Shown here piece by piece: positions 12,201 through 25,672 of a stretch of 64,000 nucleotides of DNA. Origin of the DNA: Chamaelirium japonicum (lineage: Eukaryota; Streptophyta; Magnoliopsida; Liliales; Melanthiaceae); NCBI GenBank assembly GCA_947650365.1, contig OX393549.1, forward strand, positions 30,037,209-30,101,208. Direction: 5' to 3'. The notes below the pieces were generated by a model, which was not told the DNA's origin, searched no databases, and was given only the letters and a program-made list of their open reading frames with translations. Made by a program: the position numbers and the translations under genes. Position 1 is the first letter of the stretch, and each line of letters opens with the position of its first letter.

Positions 12201-15200
12201 GGATCGTACGAATGAATTAGAATGGATCTTACGAATGAATTAGAATGGATCGTACGAATGAATTAGAATGGATCGTGCGAATGAATTAGAATGGATACAT
12301 TCGTGCGAATGAATTAGAATGGATCGGACGAATGAATTAGAATGGATCGTACGTATGAATTAGAATGGATCAAATGAATGAATTAGAATAGTTACATTCA
12401 TGCGAATGAATTAGAATGGATCGTACGAATGGATTAGAATGGATCGTACGAATTGATTAGAATGGATACATTCGTGCGAATGAATTAGAATGGATTGTAT
12501 GAATGAATTAGAATGGATCGTACGAATGAATTAGAATGGATCGTATGAGTGAATTAGAATGAATACGAAGGAATTAGAATGGATCATACGAAGGAATTAG
12601 AATGGATCATACGAATGAAATAGAATGGATCGTACGAAGGAATTAGAATGGATCGTACGAAGGAATTAGAATGGATCGTACGAAGGAATTAGAATGGATC
12701 GTACGAATGAATTAGAATGGATATATTCGTGCAAATGAATTAGAATGGATCGTATGAATGAATTAGAATGGATCGTATGAGTGAATTAGAACGGATAGTA
12801 CGAATAAAGTAGAATGGATCGTATGAATGAATTAGAATGGATACATTCGTGCGAATGAATTAGAATGGATTGTATGAATGAATTAGAATAGATTGTGCGA
12901 ATGAAATAGAATGGATCGTACGAATGAATTAGAATGGATACATTCGTGCGAATAAATTAGAATGGATTGTATGAATGAATTAGAATGGATCGTACGAATG
13001 AATTAGAATGGATCGTACGAATGAATTAGAATAGATTGCGCGAATGATTTAGAATGGATCGTGCGAATGAAATAGAATAGATACAAATGAATTAGAATGG
13101 ATCATACGAATGAATTAGAATGACGATCCATTCTTACTCATTCGTATGATCCATTCTAATTTATTCGCACGAATGTATCCATTCTAATTCATTTGTACGT
13201 CTAATTCATTCGTACGGTCCATTCTAATTCATTCGCACAATCCATTCTATTTCATTCGTACAATCCATTCTTACTCATTCGTATGATCAATTATGGATAC
13301 ATTCGTGCGAATGAATTAGAATGGATCATACGAATGAGTAAGAATGGATCGTACGAATGAAATAGAATGGATTGTGCGAATGAATTAGAATGGATCGTAC
13401 GAATGAATTAGAATGGATCGTGTGAAAGAATTAGAATGGATTGTATGAATGAATTAGAATAGATCGTATGAACGAATTAGAATGGATCGTACGAATGAAT
13501 TAGAATGGATCGTACGAATGAATTAGAATGGATCATACGAATGAATTAGAATGGATACATTCGTGCGAATGAATTAGAATGGATACATTCGTGCGAATGA
13601 ATTAGAATGGATCATACGAATGAATTAGAATGGATCGTACGAATGAATTAGAATGGATCGTACGAATGGATTAGAATGGATACATTCGTGCGAATGAATT
13701 AGAATGGATTGTGCGAATGAATAAGAACAGATCGTGCGAATGAATTAGAATGGATCGTACGAATGAATTAGAATGGATCGTACGAATGAATTAGAATGGA
13801 TACATTCGTGCGAATGAATTAGAATGGATACATTCATGCGAAAGAATTAGAATAGATCGTATGAATGAATTAGAATGGATCCTATGAATGAATTAGAATG
13901 GATCGTGCGAATGAATTAGAATGGATCGTACGAATGAATTAGAATGGATCGTGCTAATGAATTAGAATTGATCGAACGAATGAATTAGCATGGATCGTGC
14001 TAATAAATTAGAATGGAACGTACGAATGAATTAGAATGGATCGTGTGAAACAATTAGAATGGATTGTATGAATGAATTAGAATGAATTCGCACGATCCAT
14101 TCGAATTCATTCGCACGATCCATTCTAATTCATTCGTACGATCCATTCCAATTCATTCGCACGATCCATTCTAATTCATTCATAGGATCCATTCTAATTC
14201 ATTCATACGATCTATTCTAATTCTTTCGCATGAATGTATCCATTCTAATTCATTCGCATGAATGTATCCATTCTAATTTATTCGTACGATCCATTCTAAT
14301 TCATTCGTACGATCCATTCTAATTCATTCGCACGATCTGTTCTTATTCATTCGCACAATCCATTCTAATTCATTCGCACGAATGTATCCATTCTAATTCA
14401 TTCGTAGGATCCATTCTAATCCATTCGTACGATCCATTCTAATTCATTCATACAATCCATTCTAATTCTTTCACACGATCCATTCTAATTCATTCGTAGG
14501 ATCCATTCTAATTCATTCGTACAATCTATTCTATTTCATTCGTACGATCCATTCTTACTCATTCGTATGATCCATTCTAATTCATTCGGACGAATGTATC
14601 CATTCTAATTTATTCATACGATCCATTCTAATTCATTCGTACGATCCATTCTAATTCATTCGCTCGAATGTATCCATTCTAATCCATTCGTACGATCCAT
14701 TCTAATCCATTCGTACGATCCATTCTAATTCATTCGCATGAATGTAACCATTCTAATTCATTCATTTGATCCATTCTAATTCATTCGTACGATCCATTCT
14801 AATTCATTAGCACGATCCATGCTAATTCATTCGTTCGATCAATTCTAATTCATTAGCACGATCCACTCTAATTCATTCATACGATCCATTCTAATTCATT
14901 CGCACGATCCATTCTAATTCATTCATAGGATCCATTCTAATTCATTCATATGATCTATTCTAATTCTTTTGCACGAATGTATCCATTCTAATTCATTCGC
15001 ACGAATGTATCCATTCTAATTCATTCGTACGATCCATTCTAATTCATTCGCACGATCCATTCTAATTCATTCGTACGATCAATTCTAATTCATTCGCACG
15101 AATGTATCCATTCTAATTCATTCGTACGATCCATTCTAATTCATTCATTGGATCCATTCTAATTCATTCATACAATCCATTCTAATTCATTCGCACGAAT

Positions 15201-18200
15201 GTATCCATTCTAATTCATTCGTACGATCAGTTCTAATTCATTCACAAAATCTATTCTAATTCATTCATACGATCCATTCTAATTCATTCACATGAATGTA
15301 TCCATTCTAATTCATTCATACGATCCATTCTAATTCATTCGTACGATCCATTCTAATTCACTCATACGATCCATTCTAATACATTCATACGATCCATTCT
15401 AATTCATTTGCACGAATATATCCATTCTAATTCATTCTTACGATCCATTCTAATTCCTTCGTACGATCTATTCTAATTCATTCGTACGATCTATTCTAAT
15501 TCATTCGTACGATCCATTCTAATTCATTCGTATGATCCATTCTAATTCCTTCGTACGATCCATTCTAATTCATTCGTACGATCCATTCTAATTCATTCGT
15601 ACAATCTATTCTAATTCATTCGTACGAATGGATACATTCGTGTGAATGAATTAGAATGGATCGTACGAATGAGTAAGAATGGATCGTACGAATGAAATAG
15701 AATGGATTGCACGAATGAATTAGAATGGATCGTACGAATGAATTAGAATGGATCATGTGAAAGAATTAGAATGGATTGTATGAATGAATTAGAATGGATC
15801 GTACGAATGAATTAGAATGGATCGTACGAAGGAATTAGAATGGATCGTATGAATGAATTAGAATGGATCGTATGAATGAATTAGAATAGATCGTACGAAT
15901 GAATTAGAATGGATCGTACGAAGAAATTAGAATGGATCGTACGAATGAATTAGAATGGATCGTATGAATGAATTAGAATGGATACATTCGTGTGAATGAA
16001 TTAGAATGGATCGTATGAATGAATTAGAATAGATTTTGTGAATGAATTAGAACTGATCGTACAAATGAATTAGAATGGATACATTCGTGCGAATGAATTA
16101 GAATGGATTGTATGAATGAATTAGAATGGATCCTATGAATGAATTAGAATGGATCGTACGAATGAATTTGAATGGATACATTCGTGCGAATTAATTAGAA
16201 TTGATCGTACGAATGAATTAGAATGGATCGTGCGAATGAATTAGAATGGATCGTACGAATTAATTAGAATGGGTACATTCGTGCGAATGAATTAGAATGG
16301 ATAGATTCGTGCGAAAGAATTAGAATAGATCGTATGAATGAATTAGAATGGATCTTATGAATGAATTAGAATGGATCGTGCGAATGAATTAGAATGGATC
16401 GTACGAATGAATTAGAATGGATCATGCTAATGAATTAGAATTGATCGAACGAATAAATTAGCATGGATCGTGCTAATGAATTAGAATGGATCGTACAAAT
16501 GAATTAGAATGGATCAAATGAATGAATTAGAATGGTTACATTCATGCGAATGAATTAGAATGGATCGTACGAATGGATTAGAATGGATACATTCGAGCGA
16601 ATGAATTAGAATGGATCGTACGAATGAATTAGAATGGATCGTACGAATAAATTAGAATGGATACATTCGTCCGAATGAATTAGAATGGATCATACAAATG
16701 AGTAAGAATGGATCGTACGAATGAAATAGAATAGATTGTACGAATGAATTAGAATGGATCCTACGAATGAATTAGAATGGATCGTGTGAAAGAATTAGAA
16801 TGGATTGTATGAATGAATTAGAATGGATCGTATGAACGAATTAGAATGGATCGTGCGAATGAATTCGAATGGATCGTACGAATTCATTCTAATTCATTCA
16901 TACAATCCATTCTAATTCTTTCACACGATCCATTCTAATTCATTCGTACGTTCCATTCTAATTCATTAGCACGATCCATGCTAATTCATTCGTTCGATCA
17001 ATTCTAATTCATTAGCACGATCCATTCTAATTCATTCGTACGATCCATTCTAATTCATTCGCACGATCCATTCTAATTCATTCATAGGATCCATTCTAAT
17101 TCATTCATACGATCTATTCTAATTCTTTTGCACGAATGTATCTATTCTTATTTATTCGCAAGAATGTATCCATTCTAATTCATTCGTACGATCCATTCTA
17201 ATTCATTCGCACGATCCATTCTAATTCATTCGTACGATCAATTCTAATTCATTCGCATGAATGTATCCATTCTAAATCATTCGTACGATCCATTCTAATT
17301 CATTCATAGGATCCATTCTAATTCATTCATACAATCCATTCTAATTCATTCGCACGAATGTATCCATTCTAATTCATTCGTACGATCAGTTCTAATTCAT
17401 TCACAAAATCTATTCTAATTCATTCATACGATCCATTCTAATTCATTCACACGAATGTATCCATTCTAATTCATTCATACGATCCATTCTAATTCATTCA
17501 CACGAATGTATCCATTCTAATTCATTCATACGATCCATTCTAATTCATTCGTACGATCGATTCTAATTCCTTCGTACGATCCATTCTAATTCATTCGTAC
17601 GATCTATTCTAATTCATTCGTACGATCCATTCTAATTCCTTCGTACGATCCATTCTAATTCATTCGTACGATCCATTCTAATTCATTCATACAATCTATT
17701 CTAATTCTTTCACACGATCCATTCTAATTCATTCGTACGATCCATTCTAATTCATTAGCACGATCCATGCTAATTCATTCGTTCGATCAATTCTAATTCA
17801 TTAGCACGATCTATTCTAATTCATTCGTACAATCCATTCTAATTCATTCGCACGATCCATTCTAATTCATTTATAGGATCCATTCTAATTCATTCATACG
17901 ATCTATTCTATTTCTTTCGCACGAATCTATCCATTCTAATTTATTCACACGAATGTATCCATTCTAATTCATTCGTACGAATGAATTAGAATGGATCGTA
18001 CAAATGAATTAGAATAGATCGTACGAATGAATTAGAATGGATCGTACGAAGGAATTAGAATGGATCGTACGAATGAATAAGAATGGATATATTCGTGCAA
18101 ATGAATTAGAATGGATCGTTTGAATGTATTAGAATAGATCGTATGAGTGAATTAGAATGGATCGTACGAATGAATTAGAATGGATTGTATGAATCAATTA

Positions 18201-21200
18201 GAATAGATCGTACGAATGAATTTGAATGGATCATACGAATTAATTAGAATGGATCATACGAATGAATTGGAATGGATCGTACGAATGAATTAGAATGGAT
18301 CGTACGAATGAATTAGAATTGATACATTCGTGCGATCCATTCTAATTCATTCGCACAATCCATTCTAATTCATTCGTACGATCCATTCTAATTCATTCGT
18401 ACGATCCATTCTAATTCATTCGCATGAATGTAACCATTCTAATTCATTCATTTGATCCATTCTAATACATTCGTACGATCCATTCTAATTCATTCGTCCG
18501 ATCCATTCTAATTCATTCGCACGAATGTATCCATTCTAAACCATTCATACGATCCATTCTAATTTATTCGTACGATCAATTCTAATTCATTCGTAAGATC
18601 CATTCTAATTCATTCGTACGATCCATTCTAATTCATTCGTACGATCCATTCTAATTCATTCGCATGAATGTATCCATTCTAGTTCATTCGTACGATCCAT
18701 TCTAATTCATTCGTACGATCCATTCTAATTCATTCACACGATCCATTCTAATTCATTCGCACGAATGTATCCATTCTAATTCATTCGTACATACGATCTA
18801 TTCTAATCCATTCGCACGATCCATTCTAATTCATTCTAATTCATTCTAATTCATTCGTATGAATGAATTAGAATGGATCGTGCGAATGAATTAGAATGGA
18901 TCGTACGAATGAATTACAATGGATCTTGCTAATGAATTACAATTGATCGAACGAATGAATTAGCATGGATCGTGCTAATGAATTAGAATGGAACGTACGA
19001 ATGAATTAGAATGGATCGTGTGAAAGAATTAGAATGGATTGTATGAATGAATTAGAATGAATTCGTACGATCCATTCGAATTCATTCGCACGATCCATTC
19101 TAATTCATTCATATGATCCATTCTAATTCATTCGTACGATCCATTCTAATTCATATGCACAAAGGTATCCATTCTAATCCATTCGTAGGATCCATTCTAA
19201 TCCATTCGTACGATCCAATTCATTCGTACGATCCATTCTAATTCATTCGCTCGAATGTAACCATTCTAATCCATTCGTACGATCCATTCTAATCCATTCG
19301 TACGATCCATTCTAATTCATTCGCATGAATGTAACCATTCTAATTCATTCATTTGATCCATTCCAATTCATTCGTATGATCCATTCTAATTCATTCGTTC
19401 GATCCATTCTAATTCATTCGCACGAATGTATCCATTCTAATTCATTCGTACGATCCATTCTAATTCATTCGTACGATCTATTCTAATTCATTCATAGGAT
19501 CCATTCTAATTCATTCATACGATCTATTCAAATTCTTTCGCACGAATGTATCCATTCTAATTCATTCGTACGATCCATTCTAATTCATTCGCACGATCTA
19601 TTCTAATTCATTCATAGGATCCATTCTAATTCATTCATACGATCTATTCTAATTCTTTCGCACGAATGTATCCATTCTAATTCATTCGCACGAATATATC
19701 CATTCTAATTCTAATTCATTCGTACGATCTATTCTAATTCATTCGTATGATCCATTCTAATTAATTCGTATGATCCATTCTAATTCATTCGTACGATCCA
19801 TTCTAATTCATTCATACAATCCATTCTAATTCATTCGCACGATCCATTCTAATTCACTCATACGATCCATTCTAATACATTCATACGATCCATTCTAATT
19901 CATTTGCACGAATATATCCATTCTAATTCATTCGTACGATCCATTCTAATTCCTTCGTACGATCCATTCAAATTCATTCGTACGATCCATTCTAATTCAT
20001 TCATACGATCCATTCTAATTCATTCGTACGATCCATTCTAATTCATTCGCACAAATGTATCCATTCTAATTCATTCGTACGATCCATTCTAATTCATTCG
20101 TACGATCCATTCTACAATCCATTCTAATTCATTCGTATATTCCATTCTAATTCATTAGCACGATCCATGCTAATGAATTAGAATGGATCGTACGAATAAA
20201 TTAGAATGGATCGTGTGAAAGAATTAGAATGGATTATATGAATGAATTAGAATGGATCGTATGAATGGATCGTACGAATGGAATGGATACATTCGTGCGA
20301 ATGAATTAGAATGGATCGTACGAATGAATTAGAATGGATCATACGAATGAGTAAGAATGGATCGTACGAATGAATTAGAATGGATCGTACGAATGAATTA
20401 GAATGGATCGTACGAATAAATTAGAATGGATACATTCGTCCGAATGAATTAGAATGGATTGTGCGAATGAATTCGAATGGATCCTACAAATGAATTAGAA
20501 TGGATCGTGTGAAAGAATTAGAATGGATTGTATGAATGAATTAGAATGGATCGTATGAATGAATTAGAATGGATCGTGCGAATGAATTCGAATGGATCGT
20601 ACGAATTCATTCTAATTCTTTCATACAATCCATTCTAATTCTTTCACACGATCCATTCTAATTCATTCGTACGTTCCATTCTAATTCATTAGCACGATCC
20701 ATGCTAATTCATTCGTTCGATCAATTCTAATTCATTAGCACGATCCATTCTAATTCATTCGTACGATCCATTCTAATTCATTTGCACGATCCATTCTAAT
20801 TCATTCATAGGATCCATTCTAATTCATTCATACGTTCTATTCTAATTCTTTCGCACGAATGTATCCATTCTAATTCATTCGCACGAATGTATCCATTCTA
20901 ATTCATTCGTACGATCCATTCTAATTCATTCTTATGCACGATCCATTCATACGATCCATTCGTACGAGCCATTCTAATTCATTCGTACGATCCATTCTAA
21001 TTCATTCGCACGATCTATTCTAATTCATTCGTACGATCCATTCTAATTTATTCATACGATCCATTCTAATTCATTCGTACGATCCATTCTAATTCATTCA
21101 TACGATCCATTCTAATTCATTCGTACGATCCATTCTAATTCATTCGCACGATCCATTCATTCACACGATCCATTCTAATTCATTTGTATCCATTCTATTT

Positions 21201-21849
21201 CATTCGCACGATCCATTCTAATTCATTCGTGCAATCTATTCTAATTCATTCGTACGATCCATTCTAATTCATTCATACGATCCATTCTAATTCATTCATA
21301 CAATCCATTCTAATTTATTCGCACGAATGTATCCATTCTAATTCATTTGCACGATCCATTCTAATTCATTCCTATGATCTATTCTAATTCATTCGTACGA
21401 TCCATTCAAATTCATTCTAATTTATTTGTACGATCCATTCTACGATCCATTCTAATTTATTCGTATATTCCATTCTAATTCATTAGCACGATCCATGCTA
21501 ATGAATTAGAATGGATCGTACGATCCAATCTAATTCATTCATACTATCCATTCTTACTCATTCGTATGATTCATTCTAATTTAATCGTACGATCCATTCT
21601 AATTCATTCGTACGATCCATTCTAATTCCTTCGTACGATCCATTCTACTTCATTCGTACTATCCGTTCTAATTCACTCATACGATCCATTCTAATTCATT
21701 CTAATTCATTCGTACAATCAATTCTATTTCATTCATACGATCCATTCTTACTCATTCGTATGATCCATTATAATTCATTCGTATGATCCATTCTAATTCA
21801 TTCGCACGAATGTATCCATTCTAGTTCATTCGTACGATTCTTTCTAATT
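3273..21849. repeat. 23-bp satellite array, main block
   Basis: 18.6 kb of the same 23/28-bp monomers with no other content seen. Strand blocks by eye: reverse to ~4110, forward to ~4850, reverse to ~5888, forward to ~6620, reverse to ~8415 (with a short forward piece near 7422-7450), forward to ~8805, reverse to ~9150, forward to ~9588, reverse to ~13122, forward to ~13285, reverse to ~14085, forward to ~15625, reverse to ~16880, forward to ~17970, reverse to ~18325, forward to ~18860, reverse to ~19065, forward to ~20170, reverse to ~20605, forward to the end apart from a short reverse piece near 21500. Blocks ~4105-5880 and ~5885-7440 are near copies, and ~8437-9960 repeats ~1-1950. Confidence 0.96.
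8733..8897. repeat. Inverted repeat, second copy
   Basis: Arms 8733-8801 and 8829-8897 with the same 27-base loop as at 296-460, displaced by 8437 bp. This supports a long higher-order repeat. Confidence 0.85.
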
Positions 21850-21854
21850 CATTC
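21850..21854. repeat. Tat-A target site duplication, left (CATTC)
   Basis: CATTC directly before the LTR, repeated at 39138-39142 after the other LTR; both belong to satellite monomers. Confidence 0.92.
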
Positions 21855-22639
21855 TGTATGCGCAAAAAAGGTACGGGTCGGCTTTATTGCACAAAACGAG
21901 ATTACAATTGTGGCCGGGACCCGGGTTGCTCGGGTGTAGCGAGTCCGGGTTGCGGCGAGTTTTGATCAGGGGATTGTGGGAAAGATCTTCTGGGGGATCC
22001 CTTTGATCCGCGTCTCCACGTGGTGTTCGTGCGAGAGCTCTGAAGGGGCTGCCCAGGACAGGGGTTTTACAGGGAGAGGGTTTTGGAGAGGCTAAGGAAT
22101 GTCCACCGTTGCTTTGTCCCTTCCGTGCTTCGCGCTTTCTCGGCTAGGGGGTTTTTGGCTTCATTCCTCGGTCTTCGCGTCTTCCTCGTTCCTTGCTTGA
22201 CCTCGGTGTCCTTGATCATCGGTTCGCGGCGTCGATCTAGCTTTTGGCGTTGGCTTTGGCTTTTTGGCTTTGGCTTTGCTCCGGCGTGGCTCTGGATTTT
22301 GCTTTGCTTCGGCGCTTGCACTTGGACGTAGCTGGGAGAGACTTGCGATGCTTTCGTTCTTTCGGACTTCGCGTCGTATCGGCTAGAACGTGCGGTGCTT
22401 TTGCTCGTGGCCGGCGTAGTCGCTTGGCTTTGGCACTTGCGTTGCTTTGGCGTGAGCTTTACTGGGGCTTTGCTTTGGCTTCTTGCGTTGGCTTTAGCTT
22501 TGGCGTCAACTCGATCTTCTTCTTCGAACGACGTGGGCTACTTCTCCAGTGCTTCGACGGTTTACGTATCGACTGGACTTCTCTTCTTCTCCGGGCTTCT
22601 TTGGCGTGATCGGAGTCGAAGAATGCTTTCGAAGATGGT

Positions 22640-22835
22640 GGGGGTAGCACCGATCTCCGTGCGACGGTTGTGGCGTCGGCTTTTGTTGATGAAGACGACG
22701 AGGGTAGCGACGGTCTCCGTGCTACGGTTGTAGCGTCGGCTTTTGTTGATGAAGACGACGAGGGTAGCGACGGTCTCCGTGCGACGGTTGTAGCGTCGAC
22801 TTTTGTTGATGAAGACGACGGGGTAGCGACGCTTC
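22640..22835. repeat. 60-bp tandem repeat in Tat-A 3' LTR
   Basis: About three units of exactly 60 bp (for example starting at 22681, 22741, 22801), core GATGAAGACGACGAGGGTAG. Same array in the other LTR at about 37645-37840. Confidence 0.9.
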
Positions 22836-22920
22836 AGACGATCTGCTCCAGGCTTTCTTCTTCGTGGATGGGGCAGGCGTTAGTCGAAGACGACGGGGTG
22901 ATGACGCTTCGCTTCTCTCC

Positions 22921-23290
22921 TCCGGGCTTTGGGGCTTGATCGGGATCGAGGATTTGTTGGAGCCGACGGGGTAGTGCCGCTCCTCTTCTTCTCCGGGCTT
23001 TTGAGCTTGATCGGAGTCGAAGCTTGTTGGAGACGACGGGGTAGTGCCGCTCCTCTTCTTCTCCGGGCTTTTGGGCTTGATCGGAGTCGAAGCTTGTTGG
23101 AGACGACGGGGTAGTGCCGCTCCTCTTCTTCTCCGGGCTTTTGGGCTTGATCGGAGTCGAAGCTTGTTGGAGACGACGGGGTAGTTCCGCTCCTCTTCTT
23201 CTCCGGGCTTTTGGGCTTGATCGGAGTCGAAGCTTGTTGGAGACGACGGGGTAGTGCCGCTCCTCTTCTTCTCCGGCCTTTGCTTCTGGC
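22921..23290. repeat. 70-bp tandem repeat in Tat-A 3' LTR
   Basis: Five units with starts GTAGTGCCGC at 22971, 23041, 23111, 23181 (one G to T change) and 23251, period 70 bp. The counterpart in the 5' LTR starts at 37976. Confidence 0.92.
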
Positions 23291-23531
23291 GTCTTCGGAG
23301 TCGAAGGGTTCTTCTTCTCCGAGCTTTCTTCTTCGTGCACGGAGTCGAAGGGATGATCTTCGTGTGCAAGGGCCTTCACATTGATGAGGACTTTCAGTAA
23401 GCCGATCCCTCGGGACAGGCTTGACTGTGCCTCGTGAAGCCTTGGGTCGATGAAGAAGCGTCTCCTCTTCTGCAGAGCTCTGGCGTTTCGTCTTCAATTT
23501 CCCGACCATTTTTTCCTTCCCCCACCCCCTC

Positions 23532-23539
23532 TATTTATA
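23532..23539 (-). promoter_or_regulatory. TATA box copy in Tat-A 3' LTR
   Basis: Minus-strand TATAAATA in GCCTATAAATAGAGG, identical to the promoter copy in the 5' LTR. Confidence 0.7.
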
Positions 23540-23809
23540 GGCAAAGAGGTGGGGAGAGAGATATGGAAACTTTTTAATTTCAAATCCCTTTTGTATCTCT
23601 CTCATAATTACCCGGATTTTATTCATCCATTGATGAAGGGAATAACATTTGATTGTTTTCCTTTTCTGGCGGGTGCAATTATGGCTGGACTTTGCGCACG
23701 AAATCGATGGCGATCGGGCGCTTCGTCTTGTGCGTCGGATCGAGGGATCGGCGCAGATCCGCGCGTGTGCAGACGTCATACGCTACCTCCCCCCGCGCAT
23801 GGCGGTATT

Positions 23810-24010
23810 CTTTCCTTTTCTTTCTTTTCTTTCCTTTTCTTTTCTTTCCTTTCTTTTCTTTCCTTTTTCTTTTCTTTCTTTTTCTCCCCTTTCCTTGCAG
23901 GGCCGGCCGGCCCCCCATGGGGTTCGGGTCCTACTAGGGCCGGCCCCATGTGGCTCGGGTCCTAGTAGGGACCGGCCCCCATGGGGTTCGGACCCTAGTA
24001 GGGGTCGGCC
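23810..24010. repeat. Pyrimidine tract and 33-bp GC-rich repeat in Tat-A U3
   Basis: A CTTTC/CTTTT-type tract (about 23812-23895) is followed by about four copies of a ~33-bp GC-rich unit containing GGCCGGCCCC and GGGTCCTA. Present identically in the other LTR near 38817-39015. Confidence 0.8.
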
Positions 24011-24132
24011 CCCCTTGGCGCATGGGGTCCGGGTCCGCATCGGCGCGCGCGAGTCGGGTCCGTGTGTCGGGTTTGCATCCGCGTTGGCACACGTGAGTCG
24101 GGTTCGGGTCCGACGAAATTCGTGTGTCTACA

Positions 24133-24145
24133 AATGCCCCCTCAA
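24133..24145 (-). other. Tat-A polypurine tract
   Basis: Minus-strand TTGAGGGGGCATTT abuts the 3' LTR, as expected for second-strand priming in plant Ty3/gypsy elements. Confidence 0.88.
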
Positions 24146-24239
24146 GGACGAGTGCGTCGGTGAGAGCGTGTCGGGTTTGGACACGTAGGAATCGTAGAGC
24201 GTTTGTCCTTGATTCCTTTTGTGGGCGGGGTTGGAGGTC

Positions 24240-24247
24240 TATTTAAG
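24240..24247 (+). promoter_or_regulatory. Possible TATA box of the Tat-A antisense gene
   Basis: TATTTAAG on the plus strand, in CTATTTAAGGACCCC, lies about 110 bases inside the 3' LTR boundary and upstream of the plus-strand gene. A pyrimidine-rich stretch follows. Position and strand fit a promoter, but the motif is only moderate and the coding start is 1.4 kb away. Confidence 0.45.
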
Positions 24248-24288
24248 GACCCCTACCCCCTTCTTCCGTCATTGCGTTTCTCTGCGAA

Positions 24289-24480
24289 GGTTCCGCCGGC
24301 TTCTGAAGATCTGAAGAGAGCTGCCTGGGGTTGCACGAGACTTGCTCCGTCTTCCCGGTGTCGCCTTTTTCGTCGGCCTTGTGCTTCTGCGCGACGGTTC
24401 TGCCGGCTTCTGAAGACCGTAGTCGGAAGAGAGCTGCCTGGGGTTGCACGCGACTCGCTCCGTCTTCCCGGTGTCGCTTC
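24289..24480. repeat. ~107-bp tandem duplication
   Basis: GGTTCCGCCGGCTTCTGAAG at 24289 recurs with one change at 24396, each followed by GAGAGCTGCCTGGGGTTGCA. It lies in the putative 5' leader of the antisense gene. Confidence 0.8.
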
Positions 24481-24612
24481 TTTCGTCGGCGGCGATGGTG
24501 CGCGATTTCGCGGTCGTTGCGAAGGCGGGTTCGAAGCGACGATGCGACGAGGCTCGAGGCGGGGAGGATGGAGGAGCGCGGCTGAGGTGCGGGTCGCCTT
24601 CGCCGCCTCTCT

Positions 24613-24745
24613 CTTCCTCCTTCTTCTTCTTCTTCTTCTTTTCTTTTTCTTTTTCTTTAATTTTCTTTTCCTTTTTCTTTTTCTTTTTTTTTTTTTTTTT
24701 CCTTCTTTTCTTTTCCTTTTTTTTTTCTTTCTTCTTCTTCTTCGG
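24613..24745. repeat. CTT/T-rich tract
   Basis: Runs of TTC, TTTTC and T with no coding potential beyond low complexity. It reads as purine tract on the strand of the genomic RNA. Confidence 0.85.
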
Positions 24746-24872
24746 TTCGGTTCCGGGCTGCACGGGCAGCAGCGGCAGCAGCACCGGCGCGGGGCGCGGC
24801 GGGGCCGGCGGCGCGCGGGGTCGCAGCGTGCGGTGGCGCGCGGGAGGCGGCGACGGCGCGCGGCGCGCGCGG

Positions 24873-25133
24873 CGGCCGGCGTGCAGGGTGGCGGGCGCGA
24901 GCGGATCGGGCGCGGGGGCCGGCGTGCAGGGTGGCGGGCGCGAGCGGATCGGGCGCGGGGGCCGGCGTGCAGGGTGGCGGGCGCGAGCGGATCGGGCGCG
25001 GGGGCCGGGTCCGGCGGCTGCGGGACCGAGTGGGTCGGGCTCGAGGGCCGGGTCCGGCGGCTGCGGGACCGAGTGGGTCGGGCTCGAGGGCCGGGTCCGG
25101 CGGGCGTGGCGGTTTGGTCGCGGGGGCCGGCGT
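24873..25133. repeat. 43-bp GC-rich minisatellite
   Basis: Units with period 43 in two versions: GGATCGGGCGCG starts at 24903, 24946 and 24989; CCGGGTCCGGCGG starts at 25005, 25048 and 25091. Surrounding DNA (24750-25140) is extremely GC-rich. Long open frames through this stretch on both strands are composition artefacts. Confidence 0.88.
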
Positions 25134-25244
25134 AGAAGAAGGAGAAGGAGGGGGGTGCGAGTCCCCCCCTTTCCTTCTTTGTTGTTGCTCTCCAATTGGA
25201 AGGGGGCGAGGGGCCCGTGGGCCCCCCCCACTTGTTGATTTCTC

Positions 25245-25245
<1 letters not shown>

Positions 25246-25289
<44 letters not shown>
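25246..25289. repeat. Homopolymer T tract (44 T)
   Basis: An uninterrupted T run; a second T tract of about 27 lies at 25409-25435. Both precede the antisense coding region. Exact lengths may be affected by sequencing. Confidence 0.85.
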
Positions 25290-25290
<1 letters not shown>

Positions 25291-25672
25291 AACTTCGAAG
25301 GCGCCGATGATACCAGTGTCGGCTCGTGGCGCACGGGTCACGACACGGGTGTGGGCTGGCTGGAGAGTAATCTTGAATCGGGCAATCCTCTCGACAGGGG
25401 TGCAGGCCTTTTTTTTTTTTTTTTTTTTTTTTTTTGGTGCGCTTGTCTTGACTTGCCTCCTTTCATGGTCCTCCAGGGCCCGCGTCTTCGAGAGTTTGAC
25501 TTCCTCGGGCTGGATAGACGAGGATTTCTTCGACGGGAGGAGATGCCTTTGCTTTCCTTTCACTCGTGTGCGCCGTCACCGCAGCTCAAGGCGGGAAGAC
25601 CTTCTGTCGTTGCTCCGTGTCTTTGTGCACGAGCGCATCACGGAAGATGGAGTCGCGGATGCGACTTGCGGG

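Larger units (their letters stand above)
21855..24132 (-). repeat. Tat-A 3' LTR
   Basis: 2278 bp, TG...CA. It contains a 60-bp tandem array, a 70-bp tandem array, a CT-rich tract and a GC-rich 33-bp repeat. Open frames inside it are low-complexity products of these repeats, not genes. Confidence 0.94.

Noticed and set aside
22067-23509. Several 80-215 codon open frames on both strands in the Tat-A LTRs (also at 37102-38514)
   Set aside because: They translate the 60- and 70-bp tandem arrays in several frames and appear twice because the LTR is duplicated. Composition is low-complexity with no domain.
24203-25563. Long open frames (up to 436 codons, minus) with Lys-, Arg-, Pro- or Phe-rich stretches
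   Set aside because: They run through the GC-rich 43-bp minisatellite and T tracts; several frames are open at once on both strands, which indicates composition and not coding.
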